From Nonomuraea sp. PA05 (lineage in GTDB: Bacteria > Actinomycetota > Actinomycetes > Streptosporangiales > Streptosporangiaceae), in contig NZ_VSEY01000013.1 of NCBI RefSeq assembly GCF_008086045.1, forward strand, positions 216,193 through 280,192: a DNA stretch of 64,000 nt. The letters run 5' to 3'. Numbering within the stretch: the stretch's first letter is position 1; each line of letters starts with the position of its first letter. The translations under genes were made by a program, and so were the position numbers. Of this stretch, positions 35,736 through 43,874 are shown in pieces. The notes beneath the pieces were generated by a model. That model did not search any database. It was not told the DNA's origin and worked only from the letters and a program-made list of their open reading frames with translations.

Positions 35736-36833
35736 TCAGTCGGAGACGGAGAGCCTGGGGTCGACCAGCCGCCTGTTGCGCGGGTGGTCGATGTGATCGA
35801 TGGGCATCGGCATGGGCGCCAGCTGACCGAACGCGGCGGCGAGGACGTCCACCAGTTCCTTGCACTTGGCGGGGTTGAGGTCCTCGTCCTCCTTGCCCCG
35901 GTCGGTGGTGCCGCCGATGATGACGTGGTCGGAGCGCGGGAACAGGTAGCCGTTGCGGCTGTAGAGGTACTGCAGGGCCGGCTGCGCCGGCAACATCGCG
36001 AGGTAGCCTCTGACTCCGACCATCTCGGTGTCGTTCCACAGCTTCTTCGAGCCCATCCCCGTACAGTTGACGATGATCTTCTGCGGCACCGTCGCGAAGA
36101 TGTCGGCCTTGGAGGCGAACTTCTTGTCCACGAAGGTGACGCCGCGCGCCTCCAGATCACTCTTCAGCCGCGGCAGGAAGATGGGCGGCTCGATCAGCAG
36201 CGTCTGATACAGGAATCCGGGCTGGGTGTGGTTCTGGAACGGCAGGCGATCCAGCCGCTGGCGGGCCGGCAGCAGGCCTGGAAGGAGGTTCAGCACCATC
36301 TCCAGACCGTCGGCCGGCTTGGGGCAGTAGTTGGGCCGCTCGCAGACGCCGAAGCCCTTGCCGATGCTGTCCTTGAAGGTCGTGTAGGACGTTTTGATGA
36401 TCGCCTTGAGGTCCTGCTGGTTCATGGCCGTCTCGACGACGGACACCGCCCACTGGCCGCCTGCCTTGAACGACGTGGTGTCCGTCAGCTTGCGGTCAGA
36501 GAAAATCCTGATCTTGAGCCCCAGGTCGAGCAGCATCGTGGCGGCGGTCAGGCCCATGACGCCGGCACCGAGCACCGCGGCCTCTGTCTGGGGCGACGTG
36601 GTCAGGAACTGCCGGACCACGTCCTTCACCTTGGCCGCGCAACCCCAGCTCAACGAGATGCCGGCGCCGCCGTGACCGTAGTTGTGGACGATGAACCGGC
36701 CGGACGTCTGCTCGGAGTTCAGCCGGAAGGTCCCCTTGCGATACGGACGCACTCCGGTGACGCAGGCCCCGGGCACGCTCGGATCGAAGGAGAAGTCCGG
36801 TGTCGGCAGATTGATGAGCTCCCGAACGTGCAT
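35736..36833 (-). CDS. FAD-dependent D-amino-acid-oxidase-like enzyme, apparently circularly permuted
   Basis: 365 aa from ATG 36833 (GGGGG upstream); an ATG at 36869 is possible. The segment that ends normal D-amino-acid oxidases, GVRPYR (27-32) and HNYGHGGAGISLSWGCA (50-66), is here at the N-terminus. It is followed by the dinucleotide-binding motif AVLGAGVMG (86-94), TTSFKAGGQW, IIVNCTGMGSKKLW and VIIGGTTDRG. The protein stops where the GLRP segment would normally follow. All parts of the enzyme are present but in permuted order. Oxidative deamination of an amino acid is the expected reaction. Confidence 0.87.
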   Translation of the reverse strand: MHVRELINLPTPDFSFDPSVPGACVTGVRPYRKGTFRLNSEQTSGRFIVHNYGHGGAGISLSWGCAAKVKDVVRQFLTTSPQTEAAVLGAGVMGLTAATMLLDLGLKIRIFSDRKLTDTTSFKAGGQWAVSVVETAMNQQDLKAIIKTSYTTFKDSIGKGFGVCERPNYCPKPADGLEMVLNLLPGLLPARQRLDRLPFQNHTQPGFLYQTLLIEPPIFLPRLKSDLEARGVTFVDKKFASKADIFATVPQKIIVNCTGMGSKKLWNDTEMVGVRGYLAMLPAQPALQYLYSRNGYLFPRSDHVIIGGTTDRGKEDEDLNPAKCKELVDVLAAAFGQLAPMPMPIDHIDHPRNRRLVDPRLSVSD

Positions 36834-37467
36834 CGCGCCGGCCCCCGACTGATCGTCTCTGCATGCCATCGGGGGTTGCCGGCTTTCATACCCGGCAAGG
36901 GCAGGGCCGGCCCACCGTCGCCAAGCCTTGACCCTGGCCAGGGCAGTTGTTTCTCGGGGTCGCCCCGGACGTCCCGCAACTGCGGCACGGTAGGGGCAAT
37001 ATCGGCTCCACGCGATGTTGGTGCTGGACACGAGCCGGTTTCATCGGCTAGCCGCACCCGACAAAACTCTCATAAAGCAGATGAACGCCTAAAACCTGCC
37101 ATACGAGTCAAAGTCCAATATTGGCAGGCCGTCCCCCTAGCCGTGACCCGCCCCGGCGCAGCCGAGCGCCTCGCCGACCCACACCAGCAGGCAAAGCGTG
37201 CTGAATATCGGAGTCAACCGCCTGGACTGGCGGCTGAGCCGAAATACGCTGGTAGAACGCGTCGCCCCACGGCGGTACGCGGCCGGATGCAGCGCCGACG
37301 AGCCGGGACAGGAAATCGGCAGCCCACCGGCACAACACCCTCATCCGAGAGGGTGCGGCAAGCAGAACTCCAGGTTCGCCTTCGTGAGGGTTCGCCCTAC
37401 CGGGCCATCCAGGGTGCCGTCCCGACGTCCATCGGGAATCGGCCGCCTTCATGAGGAAGGAACGAGG
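36834..37467. other. About 630 bases without a recognised gene
   Basis: This is the upstream region of both the oxidase operon (minus) and a small secreted protein (plus). A short hairpin (caccctc / gagggtg, 6-base loop) lies at 37336-37355, in the expected leader of the plus-strand gene. No conserved reading frame was seen. Confidence 0.5.
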
Positions 37468-37797
37468 ATGCACCCAACCCATCTGCTCATCACCAGTCCA
37501 CTGATCGCCACCCTGGTCTTCGGGTCGATCGGCATCTCGCACGCCTCAGCCATCTCCATACCTGTCAGCTCCGGCGAGATTCACGCCGCGACTGCCTCGA
37601 ATGCCGTGCCGCCCATTTGCAGGAAGATTCACAAGGACGAGAAGCCGTTCTGCGTAGACGGTTACGCGGACGGATTCGAGGCGGGGGCGAAATGCGGCCC
37701 GCCCCGCCAGACCGGAAGATATTCCGACGACGAGGCCTACGACGTTGGCTACGCCGCCGGCTACAAGTCAGGAAAGAAGACCTGCCCGCCGTCGTAG
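37468..37797 (+). CDS. Small secreted cysteine-containing protein
   Basis: 109 aa with ribosome site GAAGGAACGAGG and a signal peptide ending near SHASA. The mature part has cysteines in PPICRKIHKDEKPFC, AKCGPP and KKTCPPS and two Gly/Tyr-rich repeats (GYADGFEAGAKCG and GYAAGYKSGKKTC), suggesting a compact disulfide-bonded fold. Family unknown. It is followed closely by a terminator hairpin, so it is probably monocistronic. Confidence 0.75.
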   Translation: MHPTHLLITSPLIATLVFGSIGISHASAISIPVSSGEIHAATASNAVPPICRKIHKDEKPFCVDGYADGFEAGAKCGPPRQTGRYSDDEAYDVGYAAGYKSGKKTCPPS

Positions 37798-37812
37798 TCG
37801 GACACCAGAACG

Positions 37813-37844
37813 GGCCTGTCCGGGCAGTTACCGCCGGGCAGGCC
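37813..37844 (+). terminator. Hairpin terminator after the small secreted protein
   Basis: ggcctgtccgg and ccgggcaggcc form an 11-bp stem (one G-U pair) with a 10-base loop, 16 bases past the stop at 37797. Confidence 0.65.
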
Positions 37845-38066
37845 TGCGGATGCCGTCTCCTCGTCTATGTCCTGGACGTGCGCGGGTCAAAGTCCCCGGC
37901 ACTTGCGGGGAGCATCCATTCTCGAAAGATCCGGCCTTGCCGTAGTGAGTGGTGTCAGGTGATCGTGCTCACCGCAGGTTCAGGCCAGGTGGCCGGGTCG
38001 GCCAGGACGAATTCGCCGCCGTGCTTGGGCGGGCGTCCACCACCGGGATGGGCGCGCAGGAATTCC

Positions 38067-38261
38067 TCACGCGAGGGTGGTGATGCGGGCGGAGGTTTCC
38101 TCGCCCAGGCGGAGGTAGCGGCCGAGGTTGGCCAGGCTCTGGTGGCCGGACTCGGCCTGGAGTTCAGATGCGGTGCGGCCGGCCTCGGCCAGGGACTGCA
38201 GGGCGCCGTGGCGAAGTTGATGCAAGGTCCAGCCTTCACGGTGGGAGTCAAGGTCCTCGAA
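38067..38261 (-). pseudogene. C-terminal fragment of a tyrosine recombinase (integrase)
   Basis: A minus-strand frame not starting with a start codon encodes WTLHQLRHGALQSLAE, ESGHQSLANLGRYLRLG and ends RITTLA. The HxLRH box, the later H and the Tyr of GRY are the catalytic pattern of phage-type tyrosine recombinases. The N-terminal and most of the catalytic domain are missing. It marks an old integration site. Confidence 0.82.
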
Positions 38262-38460
38262 CCTAGGATGGCGAACCCTGTGGTTGTTGAAGGAAGCACG
38301 GGCGAAGCCCGTTCCGTCTGACGGGTAAAGATAGATCGCTGTACATCCCGGCTGCCTTTACAAAGTAAGTTCAAGAGAACGGCCTCCACTCGCATGAAGC
38401 GCGTCCGCAGGTTGCCCGTCACTCACGCTGGAGCCCCTGCACCTTCCACCGACTGGAGAG

Positions 38461-39051
38461 TCAAGCCGACGACATCGCCCGGATCATCATGTCGGTGAGC
38501 CCGTCCAGGTATCCAGGACCCGCCTCCACCCTCCGCACGCTGAGCCGCCAGTAGATCGGCGCGACCACCAGATCGAGCACGAGCTCCATATCGAGGTCCG
38601 CCGGCACCTCGCCCCGCTCGATCGCCCGCTCGAACATCACTCTGCTCTGCTCGCGGCGCGGTGTGCAGACCATCGACTCGTTGACGTGGCCCAGCTCCGG
38701 ATTGCGCGCCGCCTCGGCCGCCAGATCGGGCAGGATCCGGGAGAAGCGGGGGTGGACGTACAGCTCCATGATCGCGTCGAGGGCGGCGCGCACGTCGCCG
38801 CGCAGCGAGCCGGTGTCCGGGACGGACGTCTCGGCTGCCAGGATCTCGGAGATCACGGACATCGCCATCTCCTCCTTGGACGCCCAGCGGCGGTACAGCG
38901 CACTCTTGCCCACTCCCGCCCGTTTGGCCACCGCCTCCATGGACAGCCGCCCGTAGCCGTGCTCGGCCCATTCGTCGAGCACGGCTTCGGTGATGGCCTC
39001 GGTGACGGACGTCTGCAGGACGGCCGCCCCGGTGGGGGTGCGACGTGTCAT
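38461..39051 (-). CDS. TetR/AcrR-family transcriptional regulator
   Basis: 196 aa. The N-terminal helix-turn-helix (GRLSMEAVAKRAGVGKSALYRRWASKEEM) is typical of TetR. The C-terminal ligand domain is of the common TetR_C type, with a conserved SVRRVEAGPGYLDGLTDMM end. It is divergent from the SnoaL/NmrA pair, with inverted repeats between them, so it very likely represses that pair and itself. The ligand is unknown. Confidence 0.92.
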   Translation of the reverse strand: MTRRTPTGAAVLQTSVTEAITEAVLDEWAEHGYGRLSMEAVAKRAGVGKSALYRRWASKEEMAMSVISEILAAETSVPDTGSLRGDVRAALDAIMELYVHPRFSRILPDLAAEAARNPELGHVNESMVCTPRREQSRVMFERAIERGEVPADLDMELVLDLVVAPIYWRLSVRRVEAGPGYLDGLTDMMIRAMSSA

Positions 39052-39069
39052 GGGGTCAGTTTAGCGAGT

Positions 39070-39125
39070 GGACGGTACGGTCCCGTCTCGTGCTAAGTTG
39101 TGGACGGGACGGAACCGTACCGTCC
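39070..39125. promoter_or_regulatory. TetR operator: two inverted arms in the divergent promoter
   Basis: The arm at 39070-39087 (ggacggtacggtcccgtc) is mirrored at 39103-39125 by gacggg-acgga-accgtaccgtcc, an almost perfect reverse complement with a 4-base insertion. It lies between the TetR start and the SnoaL-like start, where the repressor should bind. Confidence 0.72.
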
Positions 39126-39144
39126 AGACGTTAGGAGAATGCTG

Positions 39145-39582
39145 ATGACCCCTCGTGAACTGGTCGATCATGCCCTTGAGCTGCTGCTCGCCAAGGACAT
39201 GGCGGCCTTCTCCCGGCTGTTCGCCGAGGACGGCGTGGTGGAGTTCCCGTTCGCGCCGCCCGGCTATCCGCCGCGGGTGGAAGGGCATGCGGCGATCACC
39301 GCGTACATGAGTGGCTACCCCGGCCTCCTCGACATCCGCGAGTTCCCTGAGCAGACCGTGCACCAGAGCACGGACCCCGACGTGGTGATCGCCGAGTTCG
39401 AGGCGGCGGGCTTCGTGGTCGCCACCGGCAAGCCGTACCGGATGCGGTATGTCGCCGTCCTCACCGTGCGCGACGGCCGGATCCACCACTACCGCGATTA
39501 CTGGAACCCCCTCGCCGCGGCCGAGGCGATGGGCGGCGCGCGGGAGCTGAACACGGCCTTCGGCGGTGACGGCGGTGAGTGA
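39145..39582 (+). CDS. SnoaL-like (NTF2-fold) protein
   Basis: 145 aa from the second of two close ATGs, 7 bases after AGGAG. The NTF2 cone is suggested by DMAAFSRLFAEDGVVEFPFAP, GHAAITAYMSG and GRIHHYRDYWNPLA. Such proteins are isomerases, hydratases or small-molecule binders; the family also includes anthracycline cyclases. It overlaps the NmrA-like gene and is controlled by the divergent TetR. Confidence 0.85.
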   Translation: MTPRELVDHALELLLAKDMAAFSRLFAEDGVVEFPFAPPGYPPRVEGHAAITAYMSGYPGLLDIREFPEQTVHQSTDPDVVIAEFEAAGFVVATGKPYRMRYVAVLTVRDGRIHHYRDYWNPLAAAEAMGGARELNTAFGGDGGE

Positions 39583-40366
39583 GGTCCTCGTCATCGGCGC
39601 GACCGGCACCACCGGCTCGCGGGTGGCCGCGTTCCTGCGCGAACGCGGCGTGCCCGTCAGGACGGCCAGCCGCGGCCAGGGGGCGCACGTGCGCTTCGAC
39701 TGGGCCCAGCGGGCCACTCACGCGCCCGCGCTGCGCGGCGTCTCGGCCGTCTATCTCGTCGCGCCCGCCGGAGTGACGGATCCCGCGCCCCTGGTGCAGC
39801 CCTTCCTGGAGGAGGCGGTGCGTCAGGGGGTACGGCGGGTCGTGCAGCTCAGCTCTTCGGCCGTGCCGGAGGGCGCGGCGGGGCTCGGTCAGGTGCACCG
39901 GCTCGTCCGTACGGCGATGCCCGAGTGGGCGGTGCTGCGGCCCTCGTGGTTCATGCAGAACTTCACCGGCCACACCCTCGCGGTGCGCGAGCGGGACGGG
40001 GAGCTGCTGTCCGCGACCGGGGACGCCCGCGTGGCGTTCGTGGACGCGGCGGACATCGCCGCCGTCGCCGGCCACGCGCTGACCGACGAGGTCCCGCACA
40101 ACACCGGCCACATCCTGACCGGACCTGAGGCGCTCAGCTACGACGACGTCGCGGCGGTCCTGTCGCGGCGAGAAGGAAAGCCCGTGCGCCATCGGGCCGT
40201 TTCGGTGGCGGAACTGGCCAGGCACTTCGCCGAGCGGGGCATGCCGGACGACTATGCCGGGATGCTGGCCGCCTACGACGAGGCCATCCGCGACGGCTCG
40301 GAGGACCGGGTCACCGACGCCGTCGAACGCGTCACGGGCCGCCCGCCCCGCCGGTTCTCATGGTGA
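39575..40366 (+). CDS. NmrA-like NAD(P)-binding oxidoreductase
   Basis: 263 aa from GTG 39575, overlapping the SnoaL-like stop; a GTG at 39566 is in frame. The N-terminal Rossmann motif VLVIGATGTTGSRVA, then VVQLSSSAVPEG, LRPSWFMQNF and FVDAADIAAVAGHAL, identify an atypical short-chain dehydrogenase of the NmrA/festuclavine-dehydrogenase type. It may reduce a reactive quinone or sense NADP. Paired with SnoaL and TetR, it looks like a small-molecule response module. Confidence 0.88.
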   Translation: MSEVLVIGATGTTGSRVAAFLRERGVPVRTASRGQGAHVRFDWAQRATHAPALRGVSAVYLVAPAGVTDPAPLVQPFLEEAVRQGVRRVVQLSSSAVPEGAAGLGQVHRLVRTAMPEWAVLRPSWFMQNFTGHTLAVRERDGELLSATGDARVAFVDAADIAAVAGHALTDEVPHNTGHILTGPEALSYDDVAAVLSRREGKPVRHRAVSVAELARHFAERGMPDDYAGMLAAYDEAIRDGSEDRVTDAVERVTGRPPRRFSW

Positions 40367-40377
40367 AAGACGTCAGA

Positions 40378-41030
40378 GGTTCTTGAGGAACGTGGCCGCG
40401 ACCTTGCCGCCGCCCGCTCAGCCCTCGACGACCAAGACGACATCCCCCTTGAAGCCCGTGAACCACCCGTGGGACTCCGGTTTCTCGCCCGTGCCGTAGC
40501 TCGGCCGTGCCCGTCTCGCCGTGCGTCCCCGCCGCCTTTGCGGTGCCCTTGGTGACCACGGCCGACATCATCGATGCGCAGCCCACCCTTCACCCCGTCG
40601 GGCAGCTTCCGCTCGGCGGCCTTCTGCTTGATCGAGGGCACCAGCGCCGGCGGGCGCGACGTGCCGTCGGCGATGGCGCCGGCGACCGAGGCCATCGACA
40701 GAGGGCCGGCGGTGATCCCGGCCTCTTACAGCTCCCGGTCGAACCAGGCGGTCCCGTACCTCCTCTCCGGCTCCGGCGACGACCGTCCCGCTGCCCGCAC
40801 GCGGTTCACCTCCACCGTCCGGAGCCTGAACGAGGCCGCGCCCGGCCCGCCCAGCCTTCGAGATCCGCAGAAGGGCCGACAACCAGTTCCCGCCGGCGCA
40901 GGGCACGGGACTGCAGCGTGCCGCCATCGGGGGCACCGACGACTACGCGGTACGCGAGCAGCAGCATCCGAACAAGGAGATCCGCGCTCCGGCGACGAGT
41001 GGCGCACGCTCGGCGCGCTCATCCAGCACC
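40378..41030 (-). pseudogene. Decayed penicillin-binding protein (transpeptidase C-terminus)
   Basis: Broken minus-strand pieces read, in order, GTAWFDREL, a stop, EAGITAGPLSMASVAGAIADGT, then MMSAVVTKGTAKAAGTHGETGTAEL, a frameshift, and YGTGEKPESHGWFTGFKGDVVLVVEG. This is the end of a class B/MecA-like transpeptidase domain (TPLxMASVAA, KTGTAE and HGWF motifs), with at least one in-frame stop and one frameshift. The lysine of the KTG box is Glu here. No intact 5' end is visible. Confidence 0.75.
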
Positions 41031-41207
41031 CCTACCGTGAGCCGACGTGCGGCGGGCGCTGGGCGACGACGACTACGCGGCCATGACATCTGACGTTTCG
41101 CACCAAAGGTCCGCCAGGAATTGATGATCGGCGCGTTCCGCGGGCGTGGGTCCCGCTCCGGCGCGGTACGACCTGCTCTGATACCGGCGAGCTCTCGGGG
41201 GAGAACG

Positions 41208-42035
41208 GTGAAGATGACCTGGCCGGCCGTGGCGACGGTGATCGCCGGCGCCGCACTACTCACGGGCGGCTGCGCGGACGGCCAGGGCGGGGCGGGGCAG
41301 GCTGGCCCCGGCGCTCCCGGGCAGACGCAGCCAGGGCCGGTCATCACCGCGGACGACGCGCTGCCGACCGAAGGCAGCGGGGACCTGCCCGAGGCCACGG
41401 CCCAGGTGGGGCTGGACTGCAAGAAGATGCTGAAGGAGGGCGACTTCGCGGGTACGGCGGAGAAGATGGGTCAGGTGGCCTCCGGTGGCGGCACCGACGG
41501 CGAGAAGGCGGTCGCGAAGGTGTGCAAAGCCGCGGCGGAGGCCAACCAGCGGCAGTGGCGGCAGGCGAGCGGCACCGTCCGCGAGGCGGAGCAGCAGGCC
41601 GAAGACATTCCCGAACCGATGCGCCCGGCGATGTTGCGGATGCTCAACGAATCGAAACTGACCAGCGCCCTCGCCCTGGGCGACACCGAGAGCGCCAAGG
41701 AGGCCTGGGCCGAGCTCGGGGAACTCGGCGGCATCCCCAAGGAGTTCCTGAGCGATGCGTGCTCGGTGGCGTCCGATCCCGCCACCCTGCCGGAGTGCGC
41801 GACCGTCACGTCGCCGCCCACCACGACGCCGCCCACCACGACGGAGTCCTCGCCGGACGGAGGAACGCCCTCCGGCGAAGAGTCCCCCACGAACGACGAG
41901 TACTCCTCGGAGGAGCCCGTGGAGCCCACGGAGTCCGAGCCCGGCCCGACGGACACCGGCGGCCCGGCCGAGACGTCCGGGGAAGACGGCTCCACCCCGC
42001 AGGAGGACGACGGCCCGGCCCCCGCCGAGTCGTGA
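41208..42035 (+). CDS. Lipoprotein of unknown function
   Basis: 275 aa from GTG 41208 with GGGGAGA upstream. The signal sequence ends in a lipobox LTGGC (lipidated Cys22). A helical globular part (residues ~60-190) with DCKKMLKEGDFAG and REAEQQAEDIPEPMRPAM resembles tetratricopeptide-like helices. The last ~80 residues are Thr/Pro/Glu/Ser-rich and disordered. Its stop overlaps the GTG of the membrane-protein gene, so the two products probably act together at the membrane. Confidence 0.78.
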   Translation: MKMTWPAVATVIAGAALLTGGCADGQGGAGQAGPGAPGQTQPGPVITADDALPTEGSGDLPEATAQVGLDCKKMLKEGDFAGTAEKMGQVASGGGTDGEKAVAKVCKAAAEANQRQWRQASGTVREAEQQAEDIPEPMRPAMLRMLNESKLTSALALGDTESAKEAWAELGELGGIPKEFLSDACSVASDPATLPECATVTSPPTTTPPTTTESSPDGGTPSGEESPTNDEYSSEEPVEPTESEPGPTDTGGPAETSGEDGSTPQEDDGPAPAES

Positions 42036-42925
42036 GCGCGCCCCCGGACGAAGGCGGCGGCACCGGCCAGGACCTCACCCGCGCGTGGGCCGTCCTGGCG
42101 CACGTCGTGACGCCGACCACCTTCATCGCGGCGATCCTGATGTACTTCGGGGCCGTACGCGCCAACACCATGTACGGGCAACTCGGCCTGGACCACAGCA
42201 TGCTGGGCCTGTCCTTCCAGGACTACGTGCTGCGCAGCGTCACCCTGACGGTGGAACCACTGATCGTGCTCCTGGTGCTGGCCCTGATCGCGCCACTGGC
42301 GCACAGATGGGTGGTCCGGTGCGCGGACAGGCACTGTACCGCCGTGAAGCGGGTGATCGCGGTCCTGGCCGTGCTCGGGCTGGCGGGCGTCGTCGTGGGC
42401 TTGGCGGCCATGAACGGACGCTTGCGCCTGCCGTCCTACGCCGTGCCCATCAGCCTGGGGCTCGGCGTCTTCGTGCTCGTCTACGGCCTCTCCCTGTATC
42501 AGAGAGTCAGTGAGCGGCGCGTCGTCTCCACCGGCGACCAGGTGCTCCAGCGCACCCTGTGCGTGGTGCTCCTCCTGGTACTGCTGCTGTGGACGGTCAG
42601 CGAGCTCGCGCAGCAGGCGGGTATGAAGGCGGCCACCGCGTACCGCTCCGATCCGGGAGCGCTGCCCAGCACGGTGGTCTACTCGGCGCGGCGGCTGCAT
42701 CTGGAGAGCCCCGGGATCGAGGAGACCCCGCTGCCGGACCCCGGCGCGATGTACCGCTATCGGTACCGCGGCCTGCACTTGCTGCTCCACTCCAACCAGC
42801 GCTACTTCCTGCTGCCGGCCTGCTGGGCGAGCGACCCGTGGGCCCGCGCGATCGTCCTTCCCGCGGACGCTTCACTGCGGCTGGAGTTCCCCATGCTCAA
42901 GCTGCCGCCGGAGTGCCCGGCCTGA
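42032..42925 (+). CDS. Polytopic membrane protein coupled to the lipoprotein
   Basis: 297 aa from a GTG overlapping the lipoprotein stop (GTGA). Hydrophobic segments at TPTTFIAAILMYFGAV, PLIVLLVLALIAPLA, AVLAVLGLAGVVVGLAA, ISLGLGVFVLVYGLSLY and CVVLLLVLLLWTV make about five membrane helices. The C-terminal ~100 residues lie outside the membrane. The family is unknown to me. Confidence 0.75.
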   Translation: MSAPPDEGGGTGQDLTRAWAVLAHVVTPTTFIAAILMYFGAVRANTMYGQLGLDHSMLGLSFQDYVLRSVTLTVEPLIVLLVLALIAPLAHRWVVRCADRHCTAVKRVIAVLAVLGLAGVVVGLAAMNGRLRLPSYAVPISLGLGVFVLVYGLSLYQRVSERRVVSTGDQVLQRTLCVVLLLVLLLWTVSELAQQAGMKAATAYRSDPGALPSTVVYSARRLHLESPGIEETPLPDPGAMYRYRYRGLHLLLHSNQRYFLLPACWASDPWARAIVLPADASLRLEFPMLKLPPECPA

Positions 42926-43159
42926 CCGCCGCCGCCCGCTTCAGGCGTCGCGGGCGTCGGCGACCACCGAAGGACGGCCGCAAGAGCCGTTGAAACTTTC
43001 ACGATCAACCCGCCCCCGCGCGCCGCACAACCATAGGAACGTGCCGTTCCGGCGACCGGCATCCCCGATAACAGCCAGGCCGATTGACCCGCCGGTGGAC
43101 GGTGTGAATATTCCACTCGTAGCCTCCGGCCATCAGCCACGGGCAGGAAGGGGCACGAC

Positions 43160-43618
43160 TTGTCGACACGGTTCCTGACCATCGTCCTCGCACTGCTGGC
43201 CGTTCTCGCGGTGCCAGTGGCCCCGGCCACCGCGCGCACCGTGAGTGCGCCGGTGCAGATCTTCCTGGAGGTCTACGGGGACAACCAGCGGAAGCTGGCG
43301 GGCATGTACGGCACGATCGACTTCATCGACGGCAACTCTTACACCTACCAGTTCTACCTGTGCCGCGAGTCGAGCTACAGCGCGGCCGGCGGCTACGTCT
43401 GGATCAACAACCGCACGACCCAGCGCGCCTCTTACAGCGTGAACTGGGGCAACACCACGATCCCGCAGTGCCGGTACCCGGCTCAGCTCATCAGTGCCAC
43501 CGACTACGTGGGCAGCACCGTCACGAACGTGCGCTTCGAGGTGGAGGGCGTCAACTTCAGCGGCAGCACCGCCACCTGGCTCAGAAACGGGTTCACCTAC
43601 GACAACCCCTACAACTGA
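43160..43618 (+). CDS. Small secreted beta-rich protein
   Basis: 152 aa from a TTG with GGAAGGGG six bases upstream. A signal peptide ends near ATART. The mature domain is beta-rich with two cysteines (YLCRESS, PQCRYPA) that probably pair, and many Asn/Tyr/Thr. No family recognised. It is separated from the protease operon by a strong shared terminator. Confidence 0.75.
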   Translation: MSTRFLTIVLALLAVLAVPVAPATARTVSAPVQIFLEVYGDNQRKLAGMYGTIDFIDGNSYTYQFYLCRESSYSAAGGYVWINNRTTQRASYSVNWGNTTIPQCRYPAQLISATDYVGSTVTNVRFEVEGVNFSGSTATWLRNGFTYDNPYN

Positions 43619-43637
43619 TCACGCCGTTCCGGCATGA

Positions 43638-43669
43638 GCCGGCGTCACGCGCGCGTTCGTGACGCCGGC
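43638..43669. terminator. Bidirectional hairpin terminator
   Basis: gccggcgtcacg and its exact reverse complement cgtgacgccggc form a 12-bp stem with an 8-base loop, 20 bases past the stop at 43618 and downstream of the minus-strand subtilase at 43875. Confidence 0.85.
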
Positions 43670-43874
43670 CTTCCGCGTCGAGCGCCGGCCTTCGGCCCCG
43701 GGCCGGTGCTCGTCCGGCCCGGGCTCCGTGTCCGAGCGGTGGGGCCGCGGCGGCGCCACGGCCGCAGCCCACCCTCATATGGTCGAGGAATGGCCAGGCC
43801 CGCGGCGCCCTCCGTCGAAGCAGCCGCCCCCGGGCCGTCTCCGGTCCCGGGGGCAGCGGCGCGCGGCGGTGGGG

